From positions 2,604,001-2,668,000 of the forward strand of contig NZ_CP032286.1 of assembly GCF_002165305.2 (NCBI RefSeq): a stretch of 64,000 nt of DNA, in the 5' to 3' direction. Source of the DNA: Acinetobacter sp. WCHA55. GTDB taxonomy: Bacteria > Pseudomonadota > Gammaproteobacteria > Pseudomonadales > Moraxellaceae. Position numbers and translations under genes: made by a program. The notes under the pieces were generated by a model. It saw only the letters and a program-made list of their open reading frames with translations. It was not told the origin of the DNA and did no database searches. Below are positions 61,535-64,000 of this stretch, in pieces; the stretch's first letter is position 1; each line of letters opens with the position of its first letter.

Positions 61535-63064
61535 ATGGCTATGCGTTTCGGTTTAATTCTGGGTGACCAGCTTCATCATCAGCTTGCTACGCTCAAAGCG
61601 CTGGATCGTATCAGGGATGTGATCCTGATGGCCGAAGTTGTTGAGGAAGCCACTTATGTCGCCCATCATCCGCAGAAAATTGCCCTGATTTTTAGCGCCA
61701 TGCGTCATTTTGCCAAAGAACTCAAAGCAGAAGGCTGGCGTGTACGTTACCATGCTTTTAAATCTGATAGTCCGATTCGTAGCCTGCTGGATTTCGTAGA
61801 GTCACAGCAGCAACTCTTACCAGTCACAGAACTGGTCATTACGCACTGCGGGGAATATCGTTTACAGCAGCAGATTGAACAGTATTGGAGCCAGCAGCTG
61901 CAATTGCCAGTACAATGCCTGAATGATGAACGTTTTTTCTGTAGTCCGGAGCAGTTCCGGCACTGGGCCAGTCGCTACCAGACACTGCGTATGGAATATT
62001 TTTACCGGGAAATGCGCAAGCAGACCGGTTACTTGATGCAAGGACAGCAGCCGTTTGGAGAACAGTGGAACTATGACAGCGCCAATCGTAAGGCCTGGGC
62101 TGGCAATCCCCCTTTGCCTGCACCACTTCACTTTGAACACGATCAGATTGATCTGGATGTGCTTGAATTGGTTGAACGTGAATTTTCCCGCCACTCAGGC
62201 AGCCTTGACAACTTCCGCTGGGGCACCACACGTAGCAATGCTCTGCATGCACTGGAGCATTTCATTACCCACAGTTTGCCACATTTTGGCGATTATCAAG
62301 ATGCCATGGTTCAAGACTCAGACATGCTGTTTCACAGCCTGCTCTCACCTTATCTGAACTGTGGTCTGCTACTACCTAAAGAAGTCTGTGATGCGGCAGA
62401 AGCTGCATACCATGCCGGTCATGCACCACTGAATGCCGTGGAAGGTTTTATCCGACAGATTCTAGGCTGGCGCGAATATGTTCGCGGAATTTACTGGCTG
62501 TACATGCCAGAATATGCCAGTCGCAATGTACTGCAGCACTCAGCACCATTACCACAATTTTACTGGACTGGCCGTACTCGGATGAACTGTATGGCTGAGT
62601 GTTTCCGTAATACTTTTCAGCATGCCTATGCACATCATATCCAGCGTTTGATGGTGACTGGAAATTTTGCCTTATTAACTGGTGTAGACCCGCAGCAGAT
62701 CAGCGAGTGGTATCTGGCAGTCTATGCCGATGCCTATGAATGGGTAGAACTACCGAATACGCTGGGTATGGTGATGCATGCCGATAGTGGCTTGATGGCC
62801 AGCAAACCCTATGCGGCCTCGGGCAATTATATCCATAAAATGTCCGATTACTGTAAGCACTGTAGCTACAATGTCAAAACTCGCACCGAGCTAGATAGCT
62901 GTCCGTTCAATAGCCTGTACTGGTATTTCATGATCCAGAATGAGGCGAAATTTCGTACTCATCCACGTATGGGCATGATCTATCGACAGCTAGATAAACT
63001 TAAAGATCGGCATCAAATTATCAGCCATGCCCAGCAACTTCTTAGCCAGATCAATGAGTTATAA
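61535..63064 (+). CDS. FeS-containing bacterial cryptochrome/photolyase (PhrB/CryPro type)
   Basis: Flavoprotein of 509 residues related to the deoxyribodipyrimidine photolyase family with a [4Fe-4S] cluster. I use the ATG at 61535 (MAMRFGLILGDQLHHQL), with AGGG seven bases upstream, rather than the TTG at 61499. The cluster Cys region is near the C terminus (MSDYCKHCSYNVKTR, then ELDSCPFNSLYWYF); the FAD region includes VEGFIRQILGWREYVRG and NFALLTGVDPQQISEWY. Members repair (6-4) photoproducts using light or act as receptors. DUF2256 and TIGR03643 genes follow, a known grouping. Confidence 0.9.
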   Translation: MAMRFGLILGDQLHHQLATLKALDRIRDVILMAEVVEEATYVAHHPQKIALIFSAMRHFAKELKAEGWRVRYHAFKSDSPIRSLLDFVESQQQLLPVTELVITHCGEYRLQQQIEQYWSQQLQLPVQCLNDERFFCSPEQFRHWASRYQTLRMEYFYREMRKQTGYLMQGQQPFGEQWNYDSANRKAWAGNPPLPAPLHFEHDQIDLDVLELVEREFSRHSGSLDNFRWGTTRSNALHALEHFITHSLPHFGDYQDAMVQDSDMLFHSLLSPYLNCGLLLPKEVCDAAEAAYHAGHAPLNAVEGFIRQILGWREYVRGIYWLYMPEYASRNVLQHSAPLPQFYWTGRTRMNCMAECFRNTFQHAYAHHIQRLMVTGNFALLTGVDPQQISEWYLAVYADAYEWVELPNTLGMVMHADSGLMASKPYAASGNYIHKMSDYCKHCSYNVKTRTELDSCPFNSLYWYFMIQNEAKFRTHPRMGMIYRQLDKLKDRHQIISHAQQLLSQINEL

Positions 63065-63067
63065 ACG

Positions 63068-63220
63068 ATGAAAAAACAGCATCTCCCTGAAAAAATCTGT
63101 ATCCACTGTTTACGCCCTTTTACTTGGCGCAAAAAATGGCACCGCTGCTGGGAGGAAGTACGATATTGTTCTGAACGATGTAAACGTGAGTCCAGACGGT
63201 TATCAAAACCAAACACTTAG
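63068..63220 (+). CDS. DUF2256 small zinc-ribbon-like protein
   Basis: Protein of 50 residues beginning [17 protein letters not shown] three bases after the photolyase stop. Four Cys (CIHC and YCSERC) plus Trp/Arg-rich stretches match DUF2256, a family found next to photolyase genes. Probably binds a metal. Function unknown. It ends within the last four bases of the convergent TIGR03643 gene. Confidence 0.85.
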   Translation: MKKQHLPEKICIHCLRPFTWRKKWHRCWEEVRYCSERCKRESRRLSKPNT

Positions 63221-63471
63221 AAACGCTTGTATTGCCGCGAACAATAGGCCCGTATCACATCAGGTGAACGCAGTTGCAGATGTTTGGTTTTTCGGCTAGT
63301 CACGCGTGCACGCCACATTTTAAAGCTACTGGGTTTCATATTTTGCCGCATCAAGCGGATCACCGCCGCTTCATTCAAACCAAACTCACATTGGATGGCT
63401 TCAAATGGGGTTCGATCCTCCCAGGCCATTTCGATAATTCTGGATAAGTCTTCTTCAGAAAATTGATTCAT
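63217..63471 (-). CDS. TIGR03643/DUF2805 family small protein
   Basis: Protein of 84 residues: [20 protein letters not shown], then [21 protein letters not shown] and [17 protein letters not shown]. The helix-turn-helix-like arrangement matches the TIGR03643 family, which co-occurs with this photolyase group. It may bind nucleic acid. Its stop overlaps the DUF2256 stop (four bases). Confidence 0.85.
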   Translation of the reverse strand: MNQFSEEDLSRIIEMAWEDRTPFEAIQCEFGLNEAAVIRLMRQNMKPSSFKMWRARVTSRKTKHLQLRSPDVIRAYCSRQYKRF

Positions 63472-63620
63472 GCCATTCTCATTTTTAATTACTATGAAGC
63501 TTCAATAAGCTCTATCAACTCATTTACATAACTTGAGTCAACTTTAATTCAACTAAAAGCATAATAATACGATCATGAATTTTTTGTGATTTTTCTCTAG
63601 TTTACGGACTCAGCACAAAT

Positions 63621-63647
63621 AAAAGGGCTAGTTAAACTAGCCCTTTT
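63621..63647. terminator. Bidirectional intrinsic terminator
   Basis: AAAAGGGCTAGTT (63621-63633) and AACTAGCCCTTTT (63635-63647) form a 13-base stem with a 1-base centre, flanked by A and T runs on both strands. It stops the leftward hydroxyisourate hydrolase gene and can stop rightward transcripts. The 149 bases between 63472 and 63620 hold no gene. Confidence 0.9.
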
Positions 63648-63652
63648 AAATC

Positions 63653-64000
63653 TTAGTTACCTCTATAAGTTGAATATCCATAAGGGCTTAACAGTAGAGG
63701 AATATGATAATGGCTGACACTTCCATCTACCTTAAAAATTACAGGAACTTCAGGAAAGAAAGTATCTTGCTTATTTTTTTTAAACCAGTCCTCGGTTTTA
63801 AAGGTAACTTTATAAATACCGGCTTCAAGCTTCTGATTTTTAGGAAACAATGCAGTAATACGGCCATTAGGGCCAGTATATTGCTGATTTAACTTCACCC
63901 ATTCATTCCCAGTACTTTTTTCGAGTACCACCTCGACTTGAGCGGAAGGCAGACCATTTTCCAAATTCAACACATGCACACTTAAGGGGTTAGTTTGTGC
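63653..64000 (-). CDS. 5-hydroxyisourate hydrolase (transthyretin-like), 5' end outside window
   Basis: Partial gene, 115 codons seen. It hydrolyses 5-hydroxyisourate in the uricase pathway. Conserved parts are VHVLNLENGLPSAQ, the YKVTFKTEDWF segment, FFPEVPVIF, HYHIPLLLSPYGYSTYRGN with the C-terminal YRG(S/N) motif. The codons before VHVLNL read AQTNPLS and look like the end of a signal peptide with its cleavage site, suggesting a periplasmic form. The start lies beyond position 64000. Confidence 0.88.
   Translation of the reverse strand, partial: AQTNPLSVHVLNLENGLPSAQVEVVLEKSTGNEWVKLNQQYTGPNGRITALFPKNQKLEAGIYKVTFKTEDWFKKNKQDTFFPEVPVIFKVDGSVSHYHIPLLLSPYGYSTYRGN

Noticed and set aside
61839..62252. 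137-codon minus-strand frame opposite the photolyase gene.
   Set aside because: Antisense shadow in a GC-richer gene; Cys/Ser/Gly-rich content typical of chance frames, no family match.

Overview
The window looks like chromosomal DNA of an Acinetobacter species. The strongest reasons are the malonate decarboxylase operon in the exact order mdcLMACDEGBH with a GntR-type gene diverging from it and an ATTGTATACAAT operator between them (the arrangement known from Acinetobacter calcoaceticus), an archaic Csu-type pilus locus, an alternative galactarate/glucarate pathway cluster of the Acinetobacter baylyi type, AT-rich intergenic DNA, and IS5-family (IS903-group) elements of the sort common in this genus. 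No rRNA, tRNA or CRISPR array was found.

Layout. 0.1-5.2 kb: a compact archaic chaperone-usher pilus operon (pilin, chaperone, usher, two-domain tip adhesin) facing a lone extra pilin gene. 5.8-13.9 kb: malonate uptake and decarboxylation (mdc) with its repressor. 14.2-15.1 kb: a D-2-hydroxyacid dehydrogenase. 15.3-23.4 kb: aldarate catabolism (FadR-type regulator, orphan Phd/YefM antitoxin, ketoglutarate semialdehyde dehydrogenase, KdgD, MFS transporter, galactarate dehydratase, EamA transporter). 23.4-31.2 kb: the KdpABC potassium pump with KdpDE; an 11-bp-period direct repeat upstream of kdpA is a candidate KdpE box. 31.6-32.4 kb: UppP.

32.7-46.3 kb is an insertion-sequence-rich accessory region. 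Two apparently identical 1039-bp IS5-family elements in opposite orientation, one decayed copy and one internally deleted remnant surround a seven-gene locus (33.9-41.8 kb) that reads as a synthase-dependent exopolysaccharide machine: two membrane proteins of unknown role, a processive GT2 synthase, a BcsB-like periplasmic protein, a DUF4434-like glycoside hydrolase, a UDP-GlcNAc 2-epimerase and a TPR/beta-barrel outer-membrane protein resembling NfrA. The epimerase suggests a ManNAc-containing polymer. This is the best candidate here for a poorly described system. Next come an IS-truncated outer-membrane protein, a Fic protein, a ribA, and a trpBA pair with a divergent trpI-like regulator; these look like an acquired metabolic island and may duplicate core genes.

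50.2-63.5 kb is a membrane-lipid and light/oxidative-stress cluster: NTF2-like lipoprotein, chalcone-isomerase-like protein, response regulator, sensor kinase, two CFA-type methyltransferases, DUF1295, DUF1365, an FAD oxidoreductase, a fatty-acid desaturase, lipocalin, NudC, an FeS-type photolyase, DUF2256 and a TIGR03643 protein. In other bacteria many of these families sit under the RpoE/ChrR singlet-oxygen response; here an OmpR-type two-component system is embedded instead. I find the direct repeat TTCAC-N6-TTCAC (11-bp period) upstream of the lipoprotein-regulator unit, the desaturase operon and the lipocalin gene, with a weaker copy upstream of the photolyase, so the cluster may be one self-contained regulon. 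The window ends inside a 5-hydroxyisourate hydrolase gene.
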